Below, in pieces: positions 40,382-50,270 of a stretch of 64,000 nucleotides of DNA. Position numbers and translations under genes: made by a program. The stretch is from UBA1479 sp048263775. Its GTDB lineage: Bacteria > Pseudomonadota > Alphaproteobacteria > Rhodospirillales > Casp-alpha2. The stretch lies in the NCBI GenBank assembly GCA_048263775.1, contig JBLXDU010000007.1, positions 186,001 to 250,000 of the forward strand. The letters run 5' to 3'. Under the pieces are notes generated by a model, which did no database searches, had not been told where the DNA came from, and was given only the letters and a program-made list of their open reading frames with translations. Numbering within the stretch: the first letter of the stretch is position 1; each line of letters opens with the position of its first letter.

Positions 40382-43300
40382 ATGGCTGCTGGTCGTGCCA
40401 TCCGCCCTTCTACTGTTGCCTTGTTCGGCATCGCCCTGACGGTGTTGGTGGCGCTGTCTGTAGGGGCGTTTCAGTATGTTCACAACAGGAACGACTCTCG
40501 CGAGCGGTTTTCCGCGCTTGCGCGGGAATTTACGACGCTCGTAGAGGAACGCTTTCAGCTGTACCAATACGGCCTTCGCGGGACGCGCGGCGCGATCATC
40601 GCCGGCGGTCGGATCAACATCCCCCGAAACACCTTCAAGGAATACTTCACGTCGCGTGAGCGGTTCCAGGAGTTTCCCGGCGCCCGGGGTTTCGGGTTCA
40701 TCGTCAAAATATCGAACGAGCAAACGGCGCAGTTCATTGCGGCGGCACGTGCGGACGAGTTTCCATCCTTCAATTTACGCGAACTTGCCCCGAACGCGGG
40801 CGAGCGTTTCATCATCAAATACATCTATCCCCTCAAGGGTAATGAAGGGGCGACGGGCCTGGATATTGCGTCGGAAAGCAACCGGCGCAACGCCGCGTTG
40901 AATGCGGCGCGAAGCGGTGAAACCCGGTTGACGGCACCGATCACGCTGGTACAGGCGTCAGGTGAGACAAACCACGGGTTTCTCATCTTGATGCCGATCT
41001 ACTGGCGGGCCGATTTGCCGGACAATCCGGAAGAACGTCTGAAACAAACTGTCGGATGGAGCTATTCGCCCCTTGTCGTCAGCGAGGTTCTGAAAGATCT
41101 GGGCCCACGCCGGGAAGAAATCGCCTTTTCAATCACTGATGTCAGTGACGAGATCGAATTCTACCGTTCGCCGGGGTTTGATCCGAAGGTCGATGCGGTC
41201 ATCGGCGATGTTGTAGAGGTATTCGGTCGTCATTGGCGCATGCAATTTCATCCGCGTCCCGCATTTGCCCAGAAATATGCAGAGGTCTCCCCAGGCATTC
41301 TCAGTCTGACCCTGGCCTTGTTGGGAATTCTCGGAACCGCGACCGCGTACAATGTCTCGCGAAACCGGGCACAAGCCCTGCAGGCTCGGCAGGAAGAAGA
41401 GGAACTGGCCTACAAGATCATCGACGCCACGCCCCAGGCGTTGCTTGTCATCGACCAGGCCGGGATCATCATCCGCGCGAATGCCTATTGTGAACGCGTT
41501 TTCGGTTGGTCCATGTCGGACCTTCTTGGGAAGCCTGTTGACGACCTAGTGCCGCCCGGTGTGCGGGATGCGCACAAGGAGTTGCGTGAAAATTACGATT
41601 ATAAGCCCCGCGATATGGGCAGCCGCCAGGATTTAGAAGCCGTGAGGGCCGACGGTACGCGGTTTCCCATTACCGCGCGCCTTGCCCCCTTGCAGATCGG
41701 TGACAGAAAACTTGTCGTGGCGGGCGTCACCGACATCTCGGCGCAGCGCGAAGCGGTCAAGATGATGGCGGCCAGCGAGCAACGCTGGCAGGAGGTGGCC
41801 AACTCTCTGCCGCAGCTTGTCTGGACCTGTGACGCCGATGGCATCTGCGATTTTCTCAGTCAGCAATGGGCCGATTATACCGGTGCGCCGACGGCACCGC
41901 TGTTGGGTGCCGGCTGGCTGGAAGTGGTCCATCCCGACGACCATGAACCCTTGATGGCTGTCTGGCGGAAATCGGTTGAAACCAAGATGCCGTTCTCGTG
42001 CGAATTCCGCATCAGGGGGCATGACGGAGCCTATCGGCTGTTTTTCTCCCGCGCGGACGCGGTCGTGGACGAAGACGGAAACGTCCTGCGGTGGATTGGC
42101 TCGAACACCGATATCGAAGACCGGCACCAGGCGGAACTGCAGGTTCGCGCCCTGTTGCAAGATATGGAAGACCGTGTCGCCACACGCACGGCAGAGCTGA
42201 ACACCGCCTTGCGCGACCTGAGGAACGTGTTGGACAGCGTGCCGTCGATGATCGCCTATTGGGATCGAAATCTACGCAACCGCTTCGCCAATAAGGCATA
42301 TGAGGAATGGTTCGGTGTAACCCCCGAATGGGTGAAAGGGCGCCTTCTGTCCGAATTGTTGGATGAGGGTGCCTATCGCGAAAGCACGCCTTATATCGAA
42401 GGCGCGCTGAGGGGAGAGCCCCAGTCCTTCGAACGAGAACTCACCGATATCCATGGTACGGTGCGCTCCTTGCAGGTGCACTACCTGCCGGATGAAACCG
42501 ATGGAAAGGTTTTAGGGTTCTATGTCGTCGGCTTCGATGTCACGGCGATCAAGGCATCTGAAATTGCGCAGAAGCAGGCGCGGGAGGCCGCCGAGGCGGC
42601 GACCCGCGCGAAATCGGCATTCTTGACCTCGATGAGTCATGAACTGCGCACGCCGATGAACTCCATCCTGGGGTTCACCGATATTCTGATCTCGCAGCAT
42701 TTCGGTGTTCTCAACGACAAGCAGCTTGAACATGCAGGCCTGATCAAAAGAAGCGGTCAGCATCTCTTGAACCTGATGGACAGTGTGCTGGAGTTGAGCA
42801 AGATCGAAGCCGGTCGCATCACGATTTCGATTGAGCCCGTCAACGTTGTCGCGATCGTGAAATCCGTCATGGCGACCCTTGAGCCCTTGGCGGCGAAATT
42901 CGGGGTTGAAATGCGCGCGCCTAACCTGGGCCAGGACAACAGTTTCGTGACGGCGGACGTGACGCGCCTGACGCAGGTTCTGATCAACCTTGGATCCAAC
43001 GCAATCAAGTACAATCACGCGGGTGGTTGGGTGGAGTTTTCCTGCGAGGCGGTTTCTCAGGAAACGACTCGCATCACCGTATCCGATAACGGCCGCGGTA
43101 TTCCGGCCGATCGGCAAAGCGGCGCTTTCCAGCCGTTCAACCGCCTTGGCGCCGAACAGGGCAAGATTGAAGGCAGCGGCATCGGCCTCGCCTTGGTCAG
43201 GAACTATGTCGAACTTATGGGCGGGGACATTGATTTCGAAAGCGTCGAGGGCCAGGGAAGCCGATTCTGGGTCGATCTGCATTCGGCGGATGTCGGCGAT

Positions 43301-43762
43301 ATCATCGATCGCCAGGAGGCGACCGACGTGGCCAGCCCCAAAACACGCCGTATTTCCGGCCTCATGAAGGTTCTTTATGTCGAGGACAACGACATAAACC
43401 GGGCATTGTTCGAGAACTTCATGGAGATGCTCGACGACGTCGAGTACTTGGAGGCGGAGGACGGCGCTACGGGGTTGGCCATTGCGCGGGACGTACATCC
43501 GGACGTCATTTTCCTGGATATCGACCTGCCGGACATGAGCGGATATGACGTCCTCGCCGAAATCAGATCAGATCCTCAACTGAGGCATACGCCGGTTATC
43601 GCATTGACCGCCAATGCCATGACCGGTGATGCCGAACGCGGCCTGGACGCGGGCTTCGACAGATACCTGCCGAAGCCCTTCAAGCTTGAGGAAATTCTCG
43701 CGGCCGTGACAGAGCAGCGGGACGCCATCGAACGAAGACAGCGTCCGCGGGTGAAGAATTAA
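40382..43762 (+). CDS. CHASE-PAS-PAS-PAS hybrid sensor histidine kinase
   Basis: A 1126-residue inner-membrane signalling protein. Span 1 (about 14-33) is followed by a periplasmic CHASE domain (about 45-280, with the FPGARGFGFIVKIS segment) and span 2 (about 300-320). Three PAS domains follow (about 345-455, 475-590 and 620-735), then HisKA (FLTSMSHELRTPMNSILGF), HATPase (NLGSNAIKYN, VSDNGRGIPA, GSGIGLALV), and a C-terminal receiver with acidic pair VEDND, phospho-acceptor in IFLDIDLPDMSGYD and Lys in RYLPKPFKLEE. AAGGGA lies about 11 bases before the ATG at 40382. Ligand and downstream phosphotransfer partner are unknown. Confidence 0.93.
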   Translation: MAAGRAIRPSTVALFGIALTVLVALSVGAFQYVHNRNDSRERFSALAREFTTLVEERFQLYQYGLRGTRGAIIAGGRINIPRNTFKEYFTSRERFQEFPGARGFGFIVKISNEQTAQFIAAARADEFPSFNLRELAPNAGERFIIKYIYPLKGNEGATGLDIASESNRRNAALNAARSGETRLTAPITLVQASGETNHGFLILMPIYWRADLPDNPEERLKQTVGWSYSPLVVSEVLKDLGPRREEIAFSITDVSDEIEFYRSPGFDPKVDAVIGDVVEVFGRHWRMQFHPRPAFAQKYAEVSPGILSLTLALLGILGTATAYNVSRNRAQALQARQEEEELAYKIIDATPQALLVIDQAGIIIRANAYCERVFGWSMSDLLGKPVDDLVPPGVRDAHKELRENYDYKPRDMGSRQDLEAVRADGTRFPITARLAPLQIGDRKLVVAGVTDISAQREAVKMMAASEQRWQEVANSLPQLVWTCDADGICDFLSQQWADYTGAPTAPLLGAGWLEVVHPDDHEPLMAVWRKSVETKMPFSCEFRIRGHDGAYRLFFSRADAVVDEDGNVLRWIGSNTDIEDRHQAELQVRALLQDMEDRVATRTAELNTALRDLRNVLDSVPSMIAYWDRNLRNRFANKAYEEWFGVTPEWVKGRLLSELLDEGAYRESTPYIEGALRGEPQSFERELTDIHGTVRSLQVHYLPDETDGKVLGFYVVGFDVTAIKASEIAQKQAREAAEAATRAKSAFLTSMSHELRTPMNSILGFTDILISQHFGVLNDKQLEHAGLIKRSGQHLLNLMDSVLELSKIEAGRITISIEPVNVVAIVKSVMATLEPLAAKFGVEMRAPNLGQDNSFVTADVTRLTQVLINLGSNAIKYNHAGGWVEFSCEAVSQETTRITVSDNGRGIPADRQSGAFQPFNRLGAEQGKIEGSGIGLALVRNYVELMGGDIDFESVEGQGSRFWVDLHSADVGDIIDRQEATDVASPKTRRISGLMKVLYVEDNDINRALFENFMEMLDDVEYLEAEDGATGLAIARDVHPDVIFLDIDLPDMSGYDVLAEIRSDPQLRHTPVIALTANAMTGDAERGLDAGFDRYLPKPFKLEEILAAVTEQRDAIERRQRPRVKN

Positions 43763-43793
43763 GCGGTCACGACAAGATTGAGGTGGTTCGTTA

Positions 43794-44627
43794 TCAACCT
43801 TTCTTGAAGTGCAGGATTCCCCAGGCAAGGTACCCCTTGTCGGCGCCGTCGACCCAATGATCCAGTCCGCGCAGCATGTTGTCGACGTAGGTCTTGCCCG
43901 ACAAGCGGACGATCTCGTCGTACCGGCGTTTCAGTTCCTCGCCAACGCGGAAGTAATGGGCCCGCAGTTGGTTCAGCATGGGCGACAACTGCACTTCTGA
44001 GAAACCGCGCTTGGCGAATTCAGTGCGGTAAAAGGCGAAGGATCCCAGCGTCGTCAGATGAATGCGGTCCAGGATGGGCTGCAGCACGCCGTCGGGCACG
44101 TCGTCGGCCTGCATGGGGTCGGTAAAGATGACATGCCCGCCCGGGGCCAGAACCCGGGAAATCTCGTCCAGCACGCGGGGGCGGTCCCCGGAATGGAGGA
44201 TGGCGTCCTGCGACCACACAAGGTCGACGGAGGCATCTTCTGCCGGGATGTCCTCGAACGAGCCGTGCACGACGTCGATCAGGGCGTCCAGATCCGTTTC
44301 CGCGTTCTTATCCCGGTTCAGGTCGTTCTGGGTCTCGCTCAGATTCAAGCAGGTCACGTGGCAACCGTAAGTCCCCGCCAGATGGCGGGCGGAGCCGCCG
44401 TAGCCGGAGCCCAGATCAATGACGCGGGTCTTCCGGCCCAATCCTGGGATTTGCAGGGCCATGGTTTCCACGGTTCGCCGACTGGCCTGGGCGATCTCTT
44501 CATCAGGGGTGTTGTAGATGCCGATATGAATATCCTCGCCCCCCCAGACGTTCTTGTAGAAGGCGTCGGCTTCCGACGAATCGTAATACTCTTCGGCCTT
44601 CTGGACCGCCTGTGATCGCCTACTCAT
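43794..44627 (-). CDS. Sarcosine/dimethylglycine N-methyltransferase
   Basis: A 277-residue SAM-dependent enzyme of the halophile SDMT type, adding the last methyl groups (sarcosine to dimethylglycine to glycine betaine). The SAM-binding motif is RVIDLGSGYGGSARHLAG; VWSQDAILHSGDRPRVLDEI and the C-terminal LRAHYFRVGEELKRRYDEI are characteristic of SDMT. Normal family length. It overlaps the upstream glycine/sarcosine methyltransferase by 8 bases, so the two are translationally coupled and complete the route. Confidence 0.92.
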   Translation of the reverse strand: MSRRSQAVQKAEEYYDSSEADAFYKNVWGGEDIHIGIYNTPDEEIAQASRRTVETMALQIPGLGRKTRVIDLGSGYGGSARHLAGTYGCHVTCLNLSETQNDLNRDKNAETDLDALIDVVHGSFEDIPAEDASVDLVWSQDAILHSGDRPRVLDEISRVLAPGGHVIFTDPMQADDVPDGVLQPILDRIHLTTLGSFAFYRTEFAKRGFSEVQLSPMLNQLRAHYFRVGEELKRRYDEIVRLSGKTYVDNMLRGLDHWVDGADKGYLAWGILHFKKG

Positions 44628-45426
44628 GATAATTCTTCTCCGCGACATGGACGAAAAAGTCCGGGTCGTTTTCCTGATAGGTTTCCTGGAAATCGCCGTA
44701 GGTCTTGATCTTCTGGAACCCGACGTCGGTAAGCAGCTTGCGCGTATAGGCCTTGCGCAGGGGGAACATGTTGAGATGAAACTGCGAGCCGTCGGGGAAC
44801 GAGTAGCAAAAGCGGGCCAGACCATCATCGATATGCTCGGGCTCGGCCGATACCTGATCGCCGCAGTAGTAGTATTTGTGCTTCGAAGAGAAGCCGTGAT
44901 CGAGCATGCCGTCGTAATTGCGTTGATCGAGAATCAGAATGCCGTCCCATTTCAGGGCGGCATAGAATTCGGCCAGGGCCCGGCGGCGGTCGTTTTCGTC
45001 GAACAGGTGGGTGAACGAATTGCCCAGGCAGATGATGGCGTCGAACTTGCCGTGCACGTCCTTGTTCAGCCAGCGCCAGTCGGCATGGGCGGTGTGCAGC
45101 ACGAGATTGCGTTCGCGCGCATTTTCGAATGCCTTGGTCAGCATCTCCGCGTTGCCGTCGGCGCTGGTCACGTCGAACCCGGCCTTCAGCAATTGCACGG
45201 AATGGAATCCCGTACCCGTGGCGGCGTCGAGCACGCGATGCTTGCCGCGGGCTTTCAGGATGTCGATGAAGAATTGGCCTTCACTTTCCGCGCGGGCGTC
45301 CCAGTCGATCAGTTCGTCCCATTTTTCCACGAACGTTTGGACGTACTCCCGCTGGTAGTGGTCGGTTTTTCGGGTTTCCAGCGGATTATCGCCAAAATCC
45401 TGTTGTTCTTGATTGATGTCGTCCAT
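44620..45426 (-). CDS. Glycine/sarcosine N-methyltransferase
   Basis: A 268-residue SAM-dependent enzyme carrying out glycine to sarcosine to dimethylglycine, the first part of betaine synthesis from glycine. SAM motif: RVLDAATGTGFHSVQLLKAG. Other family segments: IICLGNSFTHLFDENDRRRA, ILDQRNYDGMLDHGFSSKH and YYYCGDQVSAEPEHID. GGAGGG is the ribosome site before ATG 45426. With the next gene it supports de novo glycine betaine production as an osmoprotectant. Confidence 0.93.
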   Translation of the reverse strand: MDDINQEQQDFGDNPLETRKTDHYQREYVQTFVEKWDELIDWDARAESEGQFFIDILKARGKHRVLDAATGTGFHSVQLLKAGFDVTSADGNAEMLTKAFENARERNLVLHTAHADWRWLNKDVHGKFDAIICLGNSFTHLFDENDRRRALAEFYAALKWDGILILDQRNYDGMLDHGFSSKHKYYYCGDQVSAEPEHIDDGLARFCYSFPDGSQFHLNMFPLRKAYTRKLLTDVGFQKIKTYGDFQETYQENDPDFFVHVAEKNYHE

Positions 45427-45834
45427 TGCGGCCCTCCAAGGCGTCGTGATTGGTCCATGGCCGCCTGATAACAGACGGCGCACAGCAACGGGCGGACCTG
45501 AAAGGGCCCGCTCGAATGGTCAACGGCACGGCGCAACTCGGGGCGACAAGGCCCGGACGTGCCGAAGCGATCTGGTTTTATTTGGCGGTTGAAAGGATCC
45601 AGAACCCGGTCCGCGTTATTGCGACGGGGGATCCGAAAGACGCGTTTTCCTATTGTCGTTACCCACCCCATAGGGGTAGCGGGACCGGTGCGGCCCCGAC
45701 GCGTCCACCGCCTGGACAGCAGGTTTTCATGCCCAACCGGCCTTTGCGTTCTCAGGCAAAAGCCAGCATGCCGCCCACGGGCAATGGCGCAAAGGTAACA
45801 GCCGGGGCGGGGCGGATCAACCTGACCCCCTGGG
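45427..45834. other. Intergenic region upstream of the betaine operon
   Basis: About 400 bases between the betaine operon and the glucan-synthase gene, both on the minus strand. Open frames in it are not protein-like. The dyad ACCCC-ATA-GGGGT at 45665-45677 is 239 bases upstream of the methyltransferase start. A TTGACC (minus strand; plus-strand complement GGTCAA at 45520-45525) is a possible -35, with no convincing -10. Confidence 0.35.
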
Positions 45835-45859
45835 AAAAACCCACCGTGCAAGGGGTGGG
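45835..45859 (-). terminator. Rho-independent terminator of the glucan synthase gene
   Basis: On the minus strand CCCACC (45854-45859) pairs with GGTGGG (45840-45845) around an 8-base loop and is followed directly by TTTTT (45835-45839). It ends the GH17-GT2 gene 47 bases after its stop and separates it from the betaine operon. Confidence 0.85.
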
Positions 45860-45905
45860 GGGCGCAAGGGCCGGATTACCGGGCCTTGCGCGGGGTGTGA
45901 AAGTT

Positions 45906-48533
45906 TTATGCCGCCGCTTGATCGGCCGTTCTGGCGGTATCCATGGCGGGGTCACAGATGCCGGCTGCCGCCTTATCACGGCTCAGGCGGGCGGTGTCCC
46001 GGCGTTCCAACACGAACATGGCAGTCGCCGCCAGGAACGGCAGGCTCTGCACAAGCAAGGTTCCCGCGAACAGGTAAAGTTCGACGATCCCTGTCGTGTT
46101 GACCGCGAACAGGGCGGCAGAACTGGCCATCAGGGCCAGGCCGATACGGGTTTCCGTGCGCACGGGTGATGCCGGGGCAGCCTTGGCGGTCGGGCTGCCG
46201 GCCTTTTGGGCCTTGCCCTTCTGGGTCACGCTGAACGGCATGTCCGGCACCTTGATGCCGTCATAGATGGCGCGTGCCACGGTCCATTGCAGGCTGGCGG
46301 CGGCCAGGGCGGCGCCGGCGATGCGCGCCGGGCCGATCTTGACCCGCGCCATGTAAAGCAGCACGCAATGCAGCAGCCCGGCACCGAACGCGGCCAGGAT
46401 CGGCAGGGTGAACGGGATCGGCGGCAGCATCACACCGACGAACAAAATGAATGGCACCCAGGCCAGGTTGACGACGGCGGCAAGCGCTCCCACCGCGTCC
46501 GACAGCCAATGCAGCCAGCCGGTGATGTAATGGACCTTCTGCCCCCGGGTCAGGGTCTTGGCGCCCGGCAGCATATGGCGCCAGTGCTTGAAGAAAATCT
46601 GCACGGCGCCGTAGGCCCAGCGATGGCGCTGTGTCTTGAACGCGCGGTAGGTGTCCGGCAGCAGGCCCCAGCCATAGCGCCGGCGCGTATAGTGGGCATG
46701 GTACCCCGCCTCGAACAGGCGCAGGCCCAATTCCGTGTCCTCGGTGATGGTGTCCGGCGACCAGCCGCCGACGGCATCGAAGGCGGCGCGGCGCACCAGC
46801 AGCATGGTGCCGTGGGCGATGATCGCATCGGCCTCGTTGCGCTGAACCATGCCGATGTCGAAAAAGCCCGTGTATTCGGCGTTCATGCAGCGCGCCAGCA
46901 GCGAGCGTTCGCCGTCGCGGTGGTCCTGGGGGGCCTGCACCATCGCCACCTTGGGGTCGGCGAAGGCGGGCGCCAGATCGCGCAGCCATTTGGGATCGAC
47001 CACATAGTCGGCGTCGAGCACGGCGAGAACTTCCGCGTCCGGGGCGACATGGGGCATGGCCGCGGTCAGGGCCCCGGCCTTGAACCCCGCGATCTTCGGG
47101 AAGTTGAGGAACTTGAAACGCGGGCCCAGTTTCACGCAATGGGCCTGCACGGGACGCCACAGACTTTCGTCGGCCGTGTTGTTGATGATCACCACGACCT
47201 CGAAATCCGGATAATCCAGACCGGCACAGGAATTCAGGGTCTCGATCAGCATGCCCGGGTTTTCCCGGTAGGCGGGAATCTGGATCGATACCTTGGGCAG
47301 GGGGGCATCCGCCGGCGCGTCTTCGGCCCGCCACAGGCGCTTGGGCCGGGGGCCCAGGGTCACTTCGGCGACCTCGTCCAGCTTGCCCAGGGTAACCAGG
47401 GTCAGCGGCAGCATCAGCACCATGCCCAGGCCCCAGGCGATGGCGGATCCCACGTTCAGGTAGTTCTCGAAGGGGTAGAGCAGCGCCACCGCCACGGCGG
47501 CGGAGAGCGCGTTGGCGGCAATTGCCATGGCCAGGGCATGGCCGAAGGTCGGCCGCCGCGTCATCAGCCACAGCACGGTCATCACGGCGCCCAGGATCAG
47601 CGCCAGGATGCCGCGCCGCCATTGTTCGGGCTGCTCGACCGCGCCGGCCAGGGAGAACTTGGCAGTGCCGTCGTGGTCGAACACGCCCCAATAAGGGCCG
47701 ACGCTTCCTTCCATGGTCTTCCAGGGTTGGTCGAAGGCCTCCATCAGGTTGTAGCCGATGCCGTGGCGCGAGGCTTCGGCGATGAACTGGCGGATGATGG
47801 TGGCCTGTGTCATCGGATCAGGCCCGGCCTCGCGGTTGCGGTAGCCGCGCGACGGCCAACCGAATTCGGCGATGATCGCCTCCTTCCCGGGGAAGGTATC
47901 AAGCACTTCGCGGTAGCGTTCGAAGGTATAGGAAACGGCATTCTGCGCGCCGACGGCTTCCCAGTAGGGCAGCACGTGGATCGACATGAAATCGACCTCG
48001 TCGACCAGATCAGGATGGGACAGCCAGCGGTCCCAGGTTTCTCCGGTGGTCACCGGGACAGGCACGCGGGTGCGCACCTCGCGGATGATGTTGATCAATT
48101 CTTCCAGCGTCAGGTCTTCGCGCAGCAGCGTTTCGTTGCCCACGAACACGGCGCGGATGTTGGAATACTTGCGCACCAAGGTGACCGCGGTCTCGATCTC
48201 CCGCCGGTTGGAGGCCTCGTCGCGGCCCAGCCAGATGCCGAGCATCACCTCGATCCCGCGTTCCTTGGCAAGCGCGGGCACCTGCGCCTGAATGCCGCTG
48301 ACCGTGTAGGTGCGCACGGACCGGGATACGGGCTTGATGACGTCCAGGGCGTGGGCCAGTTCGCGCAAGGTCGCCGACCGCCCGAACCAGACTTCGCGCG
48401 GGGCACCGATGTTGAAGGACATGGACTGCACCTTGCCCGTCACATCGGGCAGCACGGCCGTTTCCAAGGTCGTGGCCCAGGCCAACCCATGCAGGACGGC
48501 GGCGACCAGGGCCGCCGCGAGAACGTTCTTCAT
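45906..48533 (-). CDS. Fused GH17-like and GT2 beta-(1,3)-glucan synthase (NdvB-type of Pseudomonas)
   Basis: An 875-residue membrane enzyme. After a signal-anchor, residues about 30-310 are a GH17 domain with VFVGNETLLREDL (acid Glu) and AIIAEFGWPSRGY (nucleophile Glu). Hydrophobic spans lead to a GT2 domain at about 420-660: LPKVSIQIPAYREN, VLAVLDADYVVDPKW (DxD), TEDTELGLRL and QRHRWAYG (QxxRW). Further spans follow to the C-terminus. The same fusion in Pseudomonas (NdvB) makes cyclic beta-glucans in the periplasm. The GH17 part probably acts as a transglucosylase that branches or closes the chain. It is adjacent to the betaine synthesis genes, consistent with osmotic adaptation. Confidence 0.9.
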   Translation of the reverse strand: MKNVLAAALVAAVLHGLAWATTLETAVLPDVTGKVQSMSFNIGAPREVWFGRSATLRELAHALDVIKPVSRSVRTYTVSGIQAQVPALAKERGIEVMLGIWLGRDEASNRREIETAVTLVRKYSNIRAVFVGNETLLREDLTLEELINIIREVRTRVPVPVTTGETWDRWLSHPDLVDEVDFMSIHVLPYWEAVGAQNAVSYTFERYREVLDTFPGKEAIIAEFGWPSRGYRNREAGPDPMTQATIIRQFIAEASRHGIGYNLMEAFDQPWKTMEGSVGPYWGVFDHDGTAKFSLAGAVEQPEQWRRGILALILGAVMTVLWLMTRRPTFGHALAMAIAANALSAAVAVALLYPFENYLNVGSAIAWGLGMVLMLPLTLVTLGKLDEVAEVTLGPRPKRLWRAEDAPADAPLPKVSIQIPAYRENPGMLIETLNSCAGLDYPDFEVVVIINNTADESLWRPVQAHCVKLGPRFKFLNFPKIAGFKAGALTAAMPHVAPDAEVLAVLDADYVVDPKWLRDLAPAFADPKVAMVQAPQDHRDGERSLLARCMNAEYTGFFDIGMVQRNEADAIIAHGTMLLVRRAAFDAVGGWSPDTITEDTELGLRLFEAGYHAHYTRRRYGWGLLPDTYRAFKTQRHRWAYGAVQIFFKHWRHMLPGAKTLTRGQKVHYITGWLHWLSDAVGALAAVVNLAWVPFILFVGVMLPPIPFTLPILAAFGAGLLHCVLLYMARVKIGPARIAGAALAAASLQWTVARAIYDGIKVPDMPFSVTQKGKAQKAGSPTAKAAPASPVRTETRIGLALMASSAALFAVNTTGIVELYLFAGTLLVQSLPFLAATAMFVLERRDTARLSRDKAAAGICDPAMDTARTADQAAA

Positions 48534-48788
48534 CTTATTTCAGGCACCCAAGAGCGGTAACGCGGTTGAACCACTTCACGCGGCGCTTCCGGGCCGCACG
48601 GCAGAACGACGGATACTTAAGGCGCGCTGTACCCCGCGCAAGGGGCGGTGAGGCGACACTGTCAGAGTTTCAGGCTCTTGTGGCCACCACGGCGCAGAGA
48701 TTGCGCCAGTTTGCACCTGCTAACAAGAGGCAGAATTCACAAATTTTCAATCACCCGAAACAGCAGCCGGGAGCAAACGAAACGGACG

Positions 48789-50189
48789 TTAAGCTTTCGT
48801 TTCCATGAGCTTGACGAGTTCGGGAATGCTGGCCGCGGTCTCCAGGGACATCAGGCCGTCGAACAGCGGGCGCAGGCTGCCATGGGGCAGGGCCCGGCCG
48901 GCGCAATCTTCGAATTTGTCCCACAGTTCGTCCCGCGACATGGTGTTGTCGCCGCTGCGTCCGATGAGGTTCGACACGGTTTCCGAAAGCTTGCGCCCGT
49001 CCTTCAGGGTGACGATGACTTCCGCCCCCCAATTGTCCTTGTCGTCGCCGTCCAGGTCCGGATGAGGCCGTGCCGTGGTGACCGCGAGCAGGCGTCTGAC
49101 GGCATCCTCGCGGAAGGCGTCGCCCTCGAAGTCCTTCAGCTTCACGGTGCCGTCCAGAAGCGTGCGCGCGACTGTGTATTGGACCGAGAACTTGGCTTCC
49201 AGTTCGCTATCGGGCATCGGCGTGTTGGTATGCCTGAGGCGCCGTTGATGGGGCATGATCTCGATGCCTGCGACGGCTTCGGCCGGGATGTCATGCTTGC
49301 CGGCCAAACGCTGCATGGCGGTGATGCATTGATGAGTCGACCCGCAGCACGGGAACTGTTTGATCGCCAGGTCCTCGGCCTCGATCGCCCAAGGGCCGTT
49401 GTCCCAGCCGTCCAGCAGGCGTTCGGCGGCGTAGGTGCCGGGGCCGTTGAATACCTCGAAGAAGCCCTGATGGTGCTCCATGGCTCCGGGGTTGGCGTCG
49501 TGGCCCTGTTCGGCCAGCAGCACGGCCAGCACGCCGGACCGTGCCGAATGCCCGACATGCAGCGGTTTGGTCATGGTTCCGAAATTGGCCTTCAGGCCGC
49601 TTGCCATGGATGCCGCCATGGCCAGCGCCATGGCCGTCTGTTCGGCGGACAGGCCGATCAGACGCGCCGCACCCGCGACGGTCCCGAAAATGCCCAGCGT
49701 CGCGGTCGGATGCCAGCCCTTGTCGTAGTGATGGGGGTGGACGGCGCGGGCCAGGCGCATTTCCGCCTCCAGCCCGACGGCATAGGACGTGATCAGGCTT
49801 TGGCCGGAAAGCCCCCGGTCTTCGGCCAGGGCGAACAGGGGGGCGACCAGCGGCACCGACTGATGGCCGCCGAACACGGAGGAGAAATCGTCGAAATCAA
49901 GCGCGTGCGACGCGATGCCGTTGACGAAGGCGGCGTCGAGCGCGCTGGTCCGGCGCCCTGTGCCGAACACCAGTGCCGAACCCGGCGCCGTGGCGACGCC
50001 CGGCGTGCCGAGGGCAATCTGCGTGCTGGCTTCGGGCAGGCCCGCCAGGGTCACGCCGACGGTATCGGTGATGCCCAGTTTGGCGAGCCACAGACCCTTT
50101 TCGGAAATCACCTTGGGGTCGTAGCCGATGATACGCTCCGCCAAACGCGTCAAAAGCGCGCGCTGGTCCGTTGCGGAAATATTGTTCAT
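48789..50189 (-). CDS. MmgE/PrpD family protein
   Basis: A 466-residue cytosolic protein of the 2-methylcitrate dehydratase/cis-aconitate decarboxylase superfamily. Family segments: NGIASHALDFDDFSSVFGGH (the DFDD substrate-site motif), GLKANFGTMTKPLHVGHSARSG is split between residues about 200-220, and KQFPCCGSTHQCITAM. Which hydroxy or unsaturated di/tricarboxylate it handles is not evident; methylcitrate cycle partners (PrpB, PrpC) are not here. GAGG is 6 bases before the ATG. A 12-base palindrome lies in its promoter region. Confidence 0.9.
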   Translation of the reverse strand: MNNISATDQRALLTRLAERIIGYDPKVISEKGLWLAKLGITDTVGVTLAGLPEASTQIALGTPGVATAPGSALVFGTGRRTSALDAAFVNGIASHALDFDDFSSVFGGHQSVPLVAPLFALAEDRGLSGQSLITSYAVGLEAEMRLARAVHPHHYDKGWHPTATLGIFGTVAGAARLIGLSAEQTAMALAMAASMASGLKANFGTMTKPLHVGHSARSGVLAVLLAEQGHDANPGAMEHHQGFFEVFNGPGTYAAERLLDGWDNGPWAIEAEDLAIKQFPCCGSTHQCITAMQRLAGKHDIPAEAVAGIEIMPHQRRLRHTNTPMPDSELEAKFSVQYTVARTLLDGTVKLKDFEGDAFREDAVRRLLAVTTARPHPDLDGDDKDNWGAEVIVTLKDGRKLSETVSNLIGRSGDNTMSRDELWDKFEDCAGRALPHGSLRPLFDGLMSLETAASIPELVKLMETKA

Positions 50190-50240
50190 GGTTGCCTCAT
50201 CCCTTTATCGCCGGGTTTTCAAGCCCGTGCGCCTCCCTTG

Positions 50241-50252
50241 ATTGTATACAAT
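50241..50252 (-). promoter_or_regulatory. Palindromic operator before the MmgE/PrpD gene
   Basis: ATTGTATACAAT is a perfect 12-base palindrome, flanked by CTTGAT and ATCAAG half-sites. It lies 52-63 bases upstream of the MmgE/PrpD start, downstream of a TTGACG (-35-like, plus-strand coordinates 50269-50274). TTGTATACAA fits the general operator shape of GntR-family FadR-type repressors. No such regulator gene lies next to it. Confidence 0.55.
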
Positions 50253-50270
50253 ATCAAGGCGGGGGCGGCG

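Noticed and set aside
45450..46169. 239-residue frame between the betaine and glucan-synthase genes
   Set aside because: It runs through the terminator and antisense to the end of the synthase and has low-complexity composition.
46206..48560. 784-residue open frame on the plus strand
   Set aside because: It lies fully antisense to the GH17-GT2 gene, is Gly/His/Gln-rich low-complexity sequence, and has no domain. It is a shadow frame typical of high-GC genes.
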